Source of the DNA: Rhizobium sp. AC27/96
Lineage (GTDB): Bacteria; Pseudomonadota; Alphaproteobacteria; Rhizobiales; Rhizobiaceae
DNA: 64,000 nt
Reading direction: 5' to 3'
Assembly (NCBI RefSeq): GCF_001692325.1
Contig: NZ_LXKN01000002.1
Span: forward strand, 165,920 to 229,919
The notes under the pieces were generated by a model. That model had not been told where the DNA came from. It was given only the letters and a program-made list of their open reading frames with translations, and did not search any database. Positions 54,016 to 62,978 of this stretch are shown one piece after another; the first letter of the stretch is position 1, and the number at the start of each line of letters is the position of its first letter. The position numbers were made by a program, and so were the translations under genes.

Positions 54016-54546
54016 TCAGCTTTCCGGAAGCAGGGATTGCAGGCGCAACAGAGCGATCTTCTCTACCTGCGCCGTTGCCGTCGCAAACTCCGCCTCACGG
54101 TCATTGCCAACACGCGTTTCGAAGGCAGCCAGAATATCGTCCTTGCCGAGACCCTTCACCGCAATAATGAAGGGAAAACCGAACTTCGCCACATAGACGG
54201 TGTTCAGCTCCGTGAAGCGGGCGTGTTCCACCGGGCTGAGCCGATCAAGCCCGGCGCCTGCCTGCTCCTTGCGGCTGTCTTCGGTGAGCTCGCCGGCAAT
54301 CGCCAGCCGGCCAGCCAGATCGGGGTGAGCCCGCAGGACGCCAAGCCGCTCCTCCGCACTCGCCGCGCGGAAAGACATCGTCAGGCCGGCATGCACGCCA
54401 CCGGAGGTCAACGGCTCAGCAATTTGACCGGCATCATAAGCGCGCTCAGCAATGAAGGGAGAATGTTCGAAAACGCCACCGAAACGGCTCACAAATTCGT
54501 CGCGCGATACCATCTCAGCGCGCGCCTCCAGGGAGATGCTGCTCAT
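54016..54546 (-). CDS. uraD: OHCU decarboxylase
   Basis: Decarboxylates 2-oxo-4-hydroxy-4-carboxy-5-ureidoimidazoline to (S)-allantoin. 176 residues: SRDEFVSRFGGVFEHSPFIAERA and the catalytic histidine in LRAHPDLAGRLA. C-terminal FPFIIAVKGLGKDDIL is also conserved. It overlaps the end of puuE by 32 bp. Confidence 0.95.
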   Translation of the reverse strand: MSSISLEARAEMVSRDEFVSRFGGVFEHSPFIAERAYDAGQIAEPLTSGGVHAGLTMSFRAASAEERLGVLRAHPDLAGRLAIAGELTEDSRKEQAGAGLDRLSPVEHARFTELNTVYVAKFGFPFIIAVKGLGKDDILAAFETRVGNDREAEFATATAQVEKIALLRLQSLLPES

Positions 54547-55438
54547 ACCAATGGTTGGCGATCTCGACGCGCCGGGGGATCCAGACCTTGTCGTGCTTCA
54601 AGACATATTCGATGAACCGTCGCAGCGCTGCGGCTCGACCCGGGCGGCCAACGAGACGGCAATGCAGGCCGACGGACATCATCTTCGGGCTGCCCTGCTT
54701 GCCTTCCTCATAAAGCGTGTCGAACGCATCCTTGAGATAGGTGAAGAACTGGTCGCCCGAGTTGAAGCCTTGCGGCGTGGCAAAGCGCATGTCGTTGGTT
54801 TCGAGCGTGTAGGGAATGATCAGGAACGGCTTGCCGTTCACGCCATCGACCCAATAGGGCAGATCATCGGCATAGGAATCGGAGGAATAGAGGAAGCCGC
54901 CCTCCTCCATGACCAGCCGCAGCGTATTGTCTGAAGGCTTGCCCTGGTACATGCCGTAGGGCCGCTCGCCGGTGATCTCGGTGTGCAGCCGCACCGCCTC
55001 GAGAATGTGCTTGCGCTCAAGATCCTCCGAAAAATCCTTGTATTCCAGCCAGCGATAGCCGTGGCTGGCAATCTCCCAGCCGGCCTCTTTCATCGCCGCA
55101 ACCGCTTCGGGATTGCGTGCCATGGCAAGCGTCACGCCATAGACAGTCGCCTGGACCTTGAGTTCGGTGAACATGCGCCACAGCCGCCAGAAGCCGGCAC
55201 GCGAGCCGTATTCGTAGATCGATTCCATATTGAGATTGCGCTGGTTCGGCCAGGAGGCGGCGCCGACGATCTCGGACAGCAGGTTTTCCGACCCCGGATC
55301 GCCGTCGAGGATGCAGCTTTCCCCGCCCTCTTCATAATTGATCACGAATTGCACCGCGACGCGTGCGTCGCCAGGCCATTTCGGATCGGGAGTGTTGCGG
55401 CCATAGCCGATGAGATCGCGGGAGTAGTTTTCCGACAT
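54515..55438 (-). CDS. puuE: allantoinase PuuE (polysaccharide-deacetylase fold)
   Basis: Hydrolyses allantoin to allantoate without a metal-amidohydrolase fold. 307 residues; the ATG at 55438 begins MSENYSRDLIGYGRNTPDPKWPG, diagnostic of the PuuE group. Other landmarks: NYEEGGE, YEYGSRAGFWR, AGWEIASHGYRWLEY and ERPYGMYQGKPSDNT. It heads the minus-strand operon puuE-uraD-hepT-allA-uraH-phosphoesterase. Confidence 0.94.
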   Translation of the reverse strand: MSENYSRDLIGYGRNTPDPKWPGDARVAVQFVINYEEGGESCILDGDPGSENLLSEIVGAASWPNQRNLNMESIYEYGSRAGFWRLWRMFTELKVQATVYGVTLAMARNPEAVAAMKEAGWEIASHGYRWLEYKDFSEDLERKHILEAVRLHTEITGERPYGMYQGKPSDNTLRLVMEEGGFLYSSDSYADDLPYWVDGVNGKPFLIIPYTLETNDMRFATPQGFNSGDQFFTYLKDAFDTLYEEGKQGSPKMMSVGLHCRLVGRPGRAAALRRFIEYVLKHDKVWIPRRVEIANHWYEQHLPGGAR

Positions 55439-55556
55439 TGAAGCACCTTCTCGAATAAGGAGAACGGTAGCACCCGTGCCGCGAATGTCGAGACGGAAAG
55501 TGGGAAAATCACTTTCTCTTCAATGGCAAGCCGCCAATACGGCTGGCACCGCTGAC

Positions 55557-56264
55557 CTAGGCAATCTTGCGGGCACTGACCTTGCCCATCGGATGCAGGG
55601 AATGCACCCGGAAAGGACCGCCCGCGCCATCTTCCATCATCAGCGCGATATTGGAGACGGGAATTGGTGCCGCAAGCGATGGCTCGAAGAAGTCCCGCAG
55701 CGACCGTTCGATCCGCAGCATATCGCCCGGGCTGATCGTGCCGGTCAGCATCATCTGAAAGCGAAATTCATCCATCACATGCGGATGGCCCCACCGGTGC
55801 AAATTGGCAAATTGCGTCGCCGAAAGACCGTCCGGATCGATACGTTCGATCTCGGCTTCGCTCAGTGGCGCGCGATAGTGGTCGAAAGCCTGAACCAGCG
55901 ACGCGGCGAGAAAATGCATCTGCTGGCTGGGTGCGGACGGCACGAGACCCAGGGCGCCGCTGAGCCGCGCGACTTCAAGCCTTGGAATTTCGAAGGGCGC
56001 GACCGAGCCGGAAAACCGCATGAGATCGCGCAGCAGCGCCGCCTCGGACACATCTTCCGCCAGGCGGAAAGGCGCCTTCAACAAACCCATGAACCCGTAG
56101 CGGCGGGGAACGGCGGTATAGAAAGCGATCTCATGGATCCCGAGGCCGCGCACCGCGGGCGGATCGACCATCTCGCCGGAATAGACGTTACGGCCGAGCC
56201 AATTTGCGGCCACAAGCGTCAGCGGATCGCTCGCGGACGGCGTGAAGCAAATGGCGTAGCGCAT
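55557..56264 (-). CDS. DUF1045 (phosphonate-metabolism-associated) protein
   Basis: A 235-residue protein of the DUF1045 family, related to 2H phosphoesterases. The ATG at 56264 has GGAGGAG upstream; the frame extends to 56450 but overlaps the next gene. Features: RYAICFTPSASDPLTL start, VPRRYGFMGLLKAPFRL, and FRFQMMLTGTI. DUF1045 proteins often lie in phn clusters, but no C-P lyase genes are present here. Transcribed behind the FAD oxidoreductase. Confidence 0.82.
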   Translation of the reverse strand: MRYAICFTPSASDPLTLVAANWLGRNVYSGEMVDPPAVRGLGIHEIAFYTAVPRRYGFMGLLKAPFRLAEDVSEAALLRDLMRFSGSVAPFEIPRLEVARLSGALGLVPSAPSQQMHFLAASLVQAFDHYRAPLSEAEIERIDPDGLSATQFANLHRWGHPHVMDEFRFQMMLTGTISPGDMLRIERSLRDFFEPSLAAPIPVSNIALMMEDGAGGPFRVHSLHPMGKVSARKIA

Positions 56265-56370
56265 AAAATCTCCTCCCAGGCACGACAAACCGGCTGACCG
56301 AGCGGGTTGCTGACGGCCAAGCAGATAGGTGATTTGCGTGACAAATTGACGACCTGAAGGGGGCGTATAT

Positions 56371-57555
56371 TCACATTTTGTGTGATACGACGGCAATATG
56401 ACTTGCCAGGGTGAATGTCTGCGGCAACGTGAAGCAAGATGGCATGTCAACCGCTTCCCGTACGGCTGCTTCCGCCAGCCGATGCGCCAATCCGAAGCTC
56501 ACCTTGAAACCGCCCGTCAGTGCGATCAATGAGGGATGATCGGGATGCGCGCCGACCATCGGGTCACGATCGATCGCCTTCGGCCGCAGACCGGCCCAAC
56601 GCTCAACGACCTCAGCTCCCAGCAAGGCCGGCGCCATCGAGCGGGCTGCGGCCAGCAGATCATCCAACTGGCCATCCGTAGATAGCGGATCTTCGAACCG
56701 GTTCTCGCTGGTGCTGCCGATCGCGACCATTCCGCCCTCATGCGGGACGATATAGAGGCCATCACGAAAGATCACCGGCAGGCTGGCATCGACATCCGCC
56801 TTCAGCAGAGCCGCCTGCCCTTTGACCGGTTGGCCTAGAGAGGATTTGCGATCGCGGGTCAGTCCGTCGAGTATCGGGAAAGAACTGTGTCCGGCCGACA
56901 GAATGCAGCGGCCAAACAAGATATCGCCTTTGTTTGTAGTCGCCACACCTCTGTCCGGATCGATGCCCTGGACGCTCACCCCCTCAAGCAACCGGACGTG
57001 CCTGGCACCGGAGAGAAAGGTCAGCAGCGCTTTCAAAAGAGCACGTGGAGCGACCCGCGCCGCCAGCGTATCGAAGACGAAACCGCTTTCGGCCGCCGCG
57101 GGATCGATCCAGCCGGGAACAGGTGCCGCATCGACGACATGCCAGTGAAACTCACGCCCGCCCTGGTGCCAATGCGTTTGCGCATCCCGCGAATGACCAA
57201 GCGCGATCTCCCGCAGATGCGGCTTCGGCAGCGGGATCAGGCGCCCGGCGCGACGGTAACCGGCGGAAAGCCCGGTCGCCACTTCCAGCACCGCAATTTC
57301 TTCTTCCAGAGCCACGAGCGCGTCGAACTGAAACCGCTTCTTCCCGGACCACTTGTCCGGCATATGCGGCATCAGAGCGCCGAGCAGGCCACCGCTTGCG
57401 CCCTGTCCAAAACTGTTGGCATCGACCAGCAGCGTTTGAATGCCGAGGCGCTCGGCATGAACAGCTGCCCACAAGCCCATGATGCCGCCACCGACGATCA
57501 GAAGATCGACAGATGATTGACCGGCAGGCCCCGGAGGATTATCGGCTCTTTCCAT
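56371..57555 (-). CDS. FAD-dependent oxidoreductase, stand-alone MnmC(o)-type
   Basis: A 394-residue DAO-family flavoprotein; the ATG at 57555 overlaps the mnmD start. Rossmann motif DLLIVGGGIMGLWAAVHAE, then GASGGLLGALMPHMPDKW, which resembles the GASGxxxGALYP segment of the MnmC C-terminal domain that removes the carboxymethyl group of cmnm5s2U34. The rest (VPHEGGMVAIGSTSENRF, GLRPKAIDRDPMVGAHPDHPSL) is typical of glycine/D-amino acid oxidase relatives. In E. coli both halves of MnmC are fused; here the partner MnmD is encoded divergently. Its function in tRNA modification is inferred from that neighbour and the motif. Confidence 0.72.
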   Translation of the reverse strand: MERADNPPGPAGQSSVDLLIVGGGIMGLWAAVHAERLGIQTLLVDANSFGQGASGGLLGALMPHMPDKWSGKKRFQFDALVALEEEIAVLEVATGLSAGYRRAGRLIPLPKPHLREIALGHSRDAQTHWHQGGREFHWHVVDAAPVPGWIDPAAAESGFVFDTLAARVAPRALLKALLTFLSGARHVRLLEGVSVQGIDPDRGVATTNKGDILFGRCILSAGHSSFPILDGLTRDRKSSLGQPVKGQAALLKADVDASLPVIFRDGLYIVPHEGGMVAIGSTSENRFEDPLSTDGQLDDLLAAARSMAPALLGAEVVERWAGLRPKAIDRDPMVGAHPDHPSLIALTGGFKVSFGLAHRLAEAAVREAVDMPSCFTLPQTFTLASHIAVVSHKM

Positions 57556-58288
57556 GACAGATCCAGTTTCCGATCGGACGCAAACGTCCGAAACCAACAC
57601 GGCAAGCCCGGAGCTCGAATGGCGCGACGGCGATATGCCCTATTCGCCGGCTTTTGGCGATCATTTTTATTGCCAGACCGATGGCCGGCTGGAATGCGGC
57701 CATGTCTTCCTGGCCGGCAATGGCCTGCCTGCGCGCTGGCAGGAGCAGCAGAATTTCCTCATCGGCGAGCTTGGTTTCGGCACCGGCCTGAATTTCTGCG
57801 AGACCTGGCGTCAATGGCGCCAGCAAGCCGGGCCGGAATCCGAACTGCATTTCATGTCCTTCGAACTCTACCCGATGCAGGCTGACCAGATCGATCGCGC
57901 CCTGTCGCACTGGCCCGAGATCGATCGCGAACGGCAGGCTCTCGTCGCCGCATGGCCCGGTGATCCGCAAGGCATCGTCTCGCTGCAACTCGACGCCCAT
58001 ATGCGCCTGACCGTCGTCTGCGGTCTGGCGCTCGAAGGGGTCAGCAATGCAAAATCCAGCTTCGATGCCTGGTTTCTCGATGGCTTCGCGCCATCACGCA
58101 ATGCGGACATGTGGTCGCCGGAACTGATGCAGGCCCTTTACGACAAGACCGTCCCGAACGGCACCTTTGCCACCTACGCCGCCGCAGGCTTCGTGCGCCG
58201 CAATCTGCAGGCAACGGGTTTCACCGTCGAGCGACGGCCGGGCTTCGCCGGCAAGCGGGAAATGCTCTGCGGCGTCAAACCGGCCTAA
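57554..58288 (+). CDS. mnmD: tRNA (mnm5s2U34) methyltransferase MnmD
   Basis: Methylates the amine of nm5s2U34 in tRNA with SAM. 244 residues: SAM motif IGELGFGTGLNF at about 70-81, the catalytic region DAWFLDGFAPSRNADMW (key Asp) and the C-terminal GFTVERRPGFAGKREML. Equals the N-terminal half of E. coli MnmC without the FAD domain. The ATG at 57554 has no ribosome binding site at a normal distance; GGAGG lies 16 bp upstream. The 3' end overlaps the histidine kinase stop by 4 bp. Confidence 0.93.
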   Translation: MTDPVSDRTQTSETNTASPELEWRDGDMPYSPAFGDHFYCQTDGRLECGHVFLAGNGLPARWQEQQNFLIGELGFGTGLNFCETWRQWRQQAGPESELHFMSFELYPMQADQIDRALSHWPEIDRERQALVAAWPGDPQGIVSLQLDAHMRLTVVCGLALEGVSNAKSSFDAWFLDGFAPSRNADMWSPELMQALYDKTVPNGTFATYAAAGFVRRNLQATGFTVERRPGFAGKREMLCGVKPA

Positions 58289-61200
58289 CTGTTGAAGCGT
58301 CCGGCCTGAAAAACCGCATCGCCCAGCCAGCGTTCGATCTTGGCCTCGAGAAGTTCCGGGCTGATCGGCTTCGACAAGCAGTCGTCCATGCCAGCCTCCA
58401 TGCACATCGCGCGGTCCACCTCAAGCGCCTGCACCGTCACGCCGATGATCGGCACATGCCAGCCCTGCCCGCTCTGCGCCTCGAACTGCCGGATCATCCG
58501 CGTTGCTTGATGACCGTTCATGACCGGCATGGAGACATCCATCAGGATCAGCGACGGCCGCAATTGACGCCATGCATCCACGGCCGCCTCGCCATTTTCC
58601 ACGACAAGAAAACGCAGACCCGTCGCTTGCAGGATCTGCGTAAAGACGATCTGATTCACCTCGTTGTCCTCGGCCACGAGAACATCGATGGCGTTGCCGG
58701 GTCTCGCCGAGGCCAACTGTTCGCTCGCCTCGATCGCGGCGGCAGCTTCCGCCTCTATCGGCATGGCCCGGGCAACGGGGCTCGGTTGGCCGATCATCTT
58801 GCGCCGGCGTGACGTGCGGACCACGTCGACAACCGTGCTGCGCAACACATTGGCCCGCACCGGCTTCATCAGATGCGCCTGTCCGTTGACCGCGGTCAGT
58901 TCCTTGTCATAGCCGACCACTCCCATCGATGTCAGAAACATCACCGGCAGCGAAACGAAACGGGGATCGGCTCGGACAGCGCGTGCGACCTCATAACCAT
59001 TCATATCAGGCATGCTATAGTCGATGATCATGGCATCGACCGGTACGCCCATGCCGAACGCGGTGTCCAGAATGGCAAGGGCGGTGCTGCCGTTCTCGGC
59101 CGCATAGCTGTCGAAACCCCATTGCACCAACTGTTCGGTCAGGATGCGCCGCTGGATCTCATTGTCCTCGACGATCAGGATGCCGGCATTCTTGACATCG
59201 GCGGGCAGATCAAGCGGTTTACCGCGGTCAACGACCAGCGGCACCGGCAGATGGACGGTAAAGACCGAACCCTTGCCCCATTCACTTTCCACCGCCAGCG
59301 ATCCACCGAAGAGGTCGACCAGCCCAGCCGTAATGGCAAGCCCGAGGCCGGAGCCTTCGAGGCGCCGCGCAAAGGAAGAATCCGCGAGCGAGAATTTATC
59401 GAAGATGCTGTCGAGCTTGCCATCCGGAATGCCGATACCGGTGTCCTCGACGCGCAGCATCAGCGAGACGTCTTCGCTGAAGATCGGCTGGCTGCCCAGT
59501 TCGATGAGAACGTGGCCACGCTCGGTAAACTTTATCGCATTGCCGACGAGATTGGTCACGATCTGGCGGAAGCGCCCGGCATCCCCTAGCACTGCTGCCG
59601 GCACATCGGGCGCGGCGCGCATGATCAGCTCGATATTCTTCTCCGACGCAGCGGCCGCCAGCAGCGTCGTGATATCCTCGACCGCCTCCACCGGATCAAA
59701 CGCTATCTTGCGCAGGTGCATCGCGCCCGTATCGATCTTTGAGAAATCGAGCACGTCGTTGATGATGGTCAGAAGCGCATTGCCCGATTTGACGATGATA
59801 TCGACGAATGTCTTCTGTCGCGCGTCCAGATCGGTCTTGGCCAGCAATTCCGCCATGCCGAGAACGCCGTTCATCGGCGTGCGGATTTCATGGCTCATAT
59901 GGGTCAGAAATTCGGACTTCGCACGATCCGCGGCGTTGCTACGGGCCAGCAGAAGCTGCAGCTCCGCCTCTCGCTCCTTCATATCGGTGACATCCGTCAG
60001 CACGACGGTCCAGCGGCGATGACCGCCGATCGCGCCGTCGAGCTGTATCCAGCGGCCGCCAACGACCTGAAATACGCAGGAGATCGGCGTGCCCGCAGCG
60101 ATGCTCTCGCTCCAGGATTGCCGTATCGCCTCCGCATCGTCACCGTAATCTCCGCGCGCGGCGCAATAGTCGAAGGCGGCAGACCAGTCCTTGCCGACTT
60201 CGAGAAGCTCCGCCGGTAGCTTCAGCATATGCTTCAGCCTGTCGTTTGCCAGCATGATCGTGCCGTCCTGCACGATCAGCAGACCCTGCGACATGGCCTC
60301 CATCGCATCCGCCATGAGCTCGCCGAGCCGCTCCAGCGCAAGCTGCGTCTCGGTGATCTCCTGTGATTGCTGCTTCACCGAGGAAATGTCCGTGTAGGAC
60401 ATCAGCGTCCGGCCATTGGAAATGCGGCGCGCATCGATGATGACGGATTTGCCGTCGGCAAAATTCACTTCCGTCTGCAGATGTGGCCCTGCCTTGCGCA
60501 GCGCAGCCAGACGAGCCTCGTAGATGTCGTCGACGCTGCGATCCGAGCCGAAGCGTTCGAGTTCAAAATGCTTGGCGATCAAATCGCGATAAGGCCGCCC
60601 CTCGAAACGCTCGTCCTTCGGGAATTCCGAAATGTCGTACCAGGCGTCGTTGACGTATTCGACGATGTAATCGCTGTTGTGGATCAGAACCCCGATCGGC
60701 ATCGAGCGAAGGATATTGTCGAGGTCCTGATGCAGCGCCTCGGCGCGGGCCTGCGCCTCGATCAGTTGCATCTCTCGCTGTTTCAGTGCCGACGTATCGG
60801 CGACGGAACCTATCGTGTAGTGCTTGCCGTCAGGCGTCGTCGCGCGATTGACACGGATCTTGACGGGGCGTTTCACCTGCTGCCGATCGACGATTTCGCT
60901 TTCGAATTCGTGCTCTCGCCCTTCCCTCAGCGCAGCCTCGTTTTCCGCAAAGAACTCGTCGGCGCCGACATCGAACATTTCATGTTCGGTCTTGCCGAGC
61001 ATTTCCTCGCGATCGAGGCCGATGATGGCCGCATGGGCTGCATTGGAATAGATCAGCCGATGGTCGGCATCGCGCACGAAGGTCGCGACCGGCAGATCCT
61101 CCAGAACAGCACTGAAAAAGCCTACATCGTCGACCTTCTCTCGCACTTGACCCGCAGGTGAGACCTTGCCCGAGACAGCCGGGGTGCCGAGAAACATCCC

Positions 61201-61530
61201 GAAAACATAAACACGATCTTCAGAAGCCGAGAAGCTTTCGATCTGAATGCCCGAACGCCGACGTCCTGTGGTGTCGAAGCACAGCGTTGTTTCCTCGGAG
61301 CCGAAGACGAGAGCTCGGCGCTCCTTGTCTTCCCTCTCGGCACTCTCACCAGCGTCGAGGAGATCGTGGCTGCGATTGCCGATGAAATCGGAGATGTCGC
61401 GGCCGAAAAAACGCGCATAGGCCTCGTTGACGGCGACGTAGCGTAGCTCGCTGTTCTTGATGTAGGCAGGCCTGTCCAGACTGGCGATCCGGCGGCACGC
61501 TATCTCCAGCAGTTCACCGTCCAAGGTCAA
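58285..61530 (-). CDS. hybrid sensor histidine kinase with four PAS domains and two receivers
   Basis: A soluble 1081-residue hybrid kinase without membrane segments. PAS-like domains at about 8-115, 140-265, 270-390 and 405-525. HisKA with SEFLTHMSHEIRTPMNGVLG (His near 550), HATPase with DTGIGIPD and GSGLGLAITAGL. Receiver 1 (about 800-915): phosphoacceptor in AMIIDYSMPDM and Lys in HLMKPV. Receiver 2 (about 955-1075): SLILMDVSMPVM, and LSKPIS. Both receivers keep the Asp and Lys, so a phosphorelay within the protein is possible. No Hpt domain or response regulator is adjacent. The ligand is unknown. Confidence 0.92.
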   Translation of the reverse strand: MTLDGELLEIACRRIASLDRPAYIKNSELRYVAVNEAYARFFGRDISDFIGNRSHDLLDAGESAEREDKERRALVFGSEETTLCFDTTGRRRSGIQIESFSASEDRVYVFGMFLGTPAVSGKVSPAGQVREKVDDVGFFSAVLEDLPVATFVRDADHRLIYSNAAHAAIIGLDREEMLGKTEHEMFDVGADEFFAENEAALREGREHEFESEIVDRQQVKRPVKIRVNRATTPDGKHYTIGSVADTSALKQREMQLIEAQARAEALHQDLDNILRSMPIGVLIHNSDYIVEYVNDAWYDISEFPKDERFEGRPYRDLIAKHFELERFGSDRSVDDIYEARLAALRKAGPHLQTEVNFADGKSVIIDARRISNGRTLMSYTDISSVKQQSQEITETQLALERLGELMADAMEAMSQGLLIVQDGTIMLANDRLKHMLKLPAELLEVGKDWSAAFDYCAARGDYGDDAEAIRQSWSESIAAGTPISCVFQVVGGRWIQLDGAIGGHRRWTVVLTDVTDMKEREAELQLLLARSNAADRAKSEFLTHMSHEIRTPMNGVLGMAELLAKTDLDARQKTFVDIIVKSGNALLTIINDVLDFSKIDTGAMHLRKIAFDPVEAVEDITTLLAAAASEKNIELIMRAAPDVPAAVLGDAGRFRQIVTNLVGNAIKFTERGHVLIELGSQPIFSEDVSLMLRVEDTGIGIPDGKLDSIFDKFSLADSSFARRLEGSGLGLAITAGLVDLFGGSLAVESEWGKGSVFTVHLPVPLVVDRGKPLDLPADVKNAGILIVEDNEIQRRILTEQLVQWGFDSYAAENGSTALAILDTAFGMGVPVDAMIIDYSMPDMNGYEVARAVRADPRFVSLPVMFLTSMGVVGYDKELTAVNGQAHLMKPVRANVLRSTVVDVVRTSRRRKMIGQPSPVARAMPIEAEAAAAIEASEQLASARPGNAIDVLVAEDNEVNQIVFTQILQATGLRFLVVENGEAAVDAWRQLRPSLILMDVSMPVMNGHQATRMIRQFEAQSGQGWHVPIIGVTVQALEVDRAMCMEAGMDDCLSKPISPELLEAKIERWLGDAVFQAGRFNS

Positions 61531-61713
61531 ACGGAGCCTCTCTTCTCAGCGCGCATAGTGGTTCATCAAACGACGCTCTATCACGAACCGCTTTAACAAG
61601 GCGTTAACTATGGTGAACGAATTATAGATGAAACAACAGCCACTTGAAGCATCACGTTACCGCCCGTTACCGGAGATCTTACCCGAGCGTTCGCGATGCA
61701 AAATGGAGGTGGA

Positions 61714-62035
61714 TTAGGGGAGATCAAACATCTTTGACAACTTTAATCGACTTTCCCAGTTCGCAATAAACCGGCGCACGATCTCGACGCCCTCGCCCGC
61801 AGCGCGCTGGAGAGCATTGATGATCAGAACGGACGTGAAGTCGTAAACCTCAACACGAATGGAGGATTTAGCCTTGCCGATCGCATCGACGATGCGCTTT
61901 TCCCACCGTTCGGTTGGTATAAAGCAGACGCTGACCTGTGCGGTCCGTCTGCGGACCGAGAAACGCAGGGGTTGCGTTCAGCAATATCACCAACAGGGCT
62001 GCTAAATGTCTGATCTGCAGAGAGTTCAAACTCAA
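61714..62035 (-). pseudogene. frameshifted, truncated phospholipase D-like nuclease remnant
   Basis: On the minus strand a hydrophobic lead resembling a signal peptide (LAALLVILLNATPAFL) is read in one frame near 61955-62010. From about 61935 another frame continues with VCFIPTERWEKRIVDAIGKAKSS, then RVEVYDFTSVLIINALQRAAGEGVEIVRRFI, ending at a TAA at 61714-61716. That matches the first half of Nuc/PLD-type nucleases (CF-P...IV-AI--AK-SI-V--Y-FTS--I--AL--A---GV-V). The HxK catalytic half is missing, so the gene is both frameshifted and truncated. Confidence 0.6.
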
Positions 62036-62442
62036 GGTCCGCTTCGATGGAAATCGCTCGCGTAAACACCGTAGCTCGTGCCGCGACCTTCCACCACAAT
62101 CCGCATCCCTGGCCTTATACTCTGCCTCAACTCTTAAGAAACCCTGCAAAAGCTAGCGACGGGGAACGGCAAGTCTTGAAGATCGGCCGGCGAACGGCAT
62201 CCTTTACACACCAATAGCTGTGATTTCACGGCACCGCATGCTGCACGGAAGCCTATATTTGACACCTCACCAAGCAAGAACACAACGAGAACAAATAAGA
62301 TCAAGCATCGTCTTGATTTACACGCAATTCAATAGAAAGGACCAATGTCGATAGGCAGAAATCGAACGAGATAAGTGTTTGGGGGCCAGTGAAAAGGCGC
62401 CCCAAAAGAGCGGCTTTTGTCGTTCTGCGAACCGATAAAGGG

Positions 62443-62529
62443 CTAGCCAAACAGGGTCAGAAAAATAATCCCGACTACCGTCAGGGCTCCTAAAATTGGC
62501 AGCAACATTATCACTATAAGACGAAACAA
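62443..62529 (-). CDS. possible 28-residue hydrophobic peptide
   Basis: A TTG-started frame whose product is one long hydrophobic segment, with the run LLPILGALTVVGIIFLTLFG and a TAG stop. It would be a single-pass membrane peptide. No ribosome binding site is evident and it lies in degraded DNA, so it may be a chance frame. Confidence 0.2.
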   Translation of the reverse strand: MFRLIVIMLLPILGALTVVGIIFLTLFG

Positions 62530-62586
62530 CTTGTTGCGCTCGTTCTAGGTCAGCGTGACCCATTCGAAATTAGCTTGGCTTATTGC

Positions 62587-62624
62587 AATTCTTCGCCCCT
62601 CTTTGAATAATGGCGCGAAGAATT
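62587..62624. repeat. inverted repeat upstream of the export permease
   Basis: AATTCTTCGC (62587-62596) and GCGAAGAATT (62615-62624) with an 18-bp spacer, perfect 10-bp arms. It could be an operator or an old mobile-element end. Confidence 0.45.
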
Positions 62625-62978
62625 CGGGTGTAAGGTATAGGGGCAGTGGAGGCTATGCAATCGGCAAGGGCGAGACTAAATGGTTTTGCAACGCGCATGT
62701 ATGGCGAGATCATCAGCAACCAAGGTACAATAAGGAACCGTAAGAGGCCGCTAGCATCGGAGTGTGAATTATTGCAGGCCGCCGACTACGATAAAAGGAG
62801 ATGCGTTTTGATTGATAGAAAGGAATTCGACCGAAGGCGACGGAGAGCAATCGAAAAATCACCTTCATTCAATGACATCAATCTGCATATTGTCGGCGTG
62901 ACGACCGCCTTAGATATATACTAATATGGCCTCCAGGTTTTCGGATGTAATCTTCCACTTTTGCATTAGGTCTTTTGG

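Larger units (their letters stand above)
61531..62978. other. gene-poor, degraded 1.45-kb region
   Basis: From the kinase start to the export permease no intact gene of recognised family. It holds the frameshifted phospholipase-D-like remnant (61714-62035), a 28-residue hydrophobic frame (62443-62529), an inverted repeat (62587-62624) and short frames without resemblance. The base composition becomes AT-richer toward the permease. Confidence 0.5.

Noticed and set aside
62318..62563. An 81-codon minus-strand frame
   Set aside because: No start signal or family resemblance; lies in degraded DNA and overlaps another short frame.
62646..62924. A 92-codon plus-strand frame upstream of the export permease
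   Set aside because: Arg-rich without recognisable domain; no ribosome binding site; probably chance.
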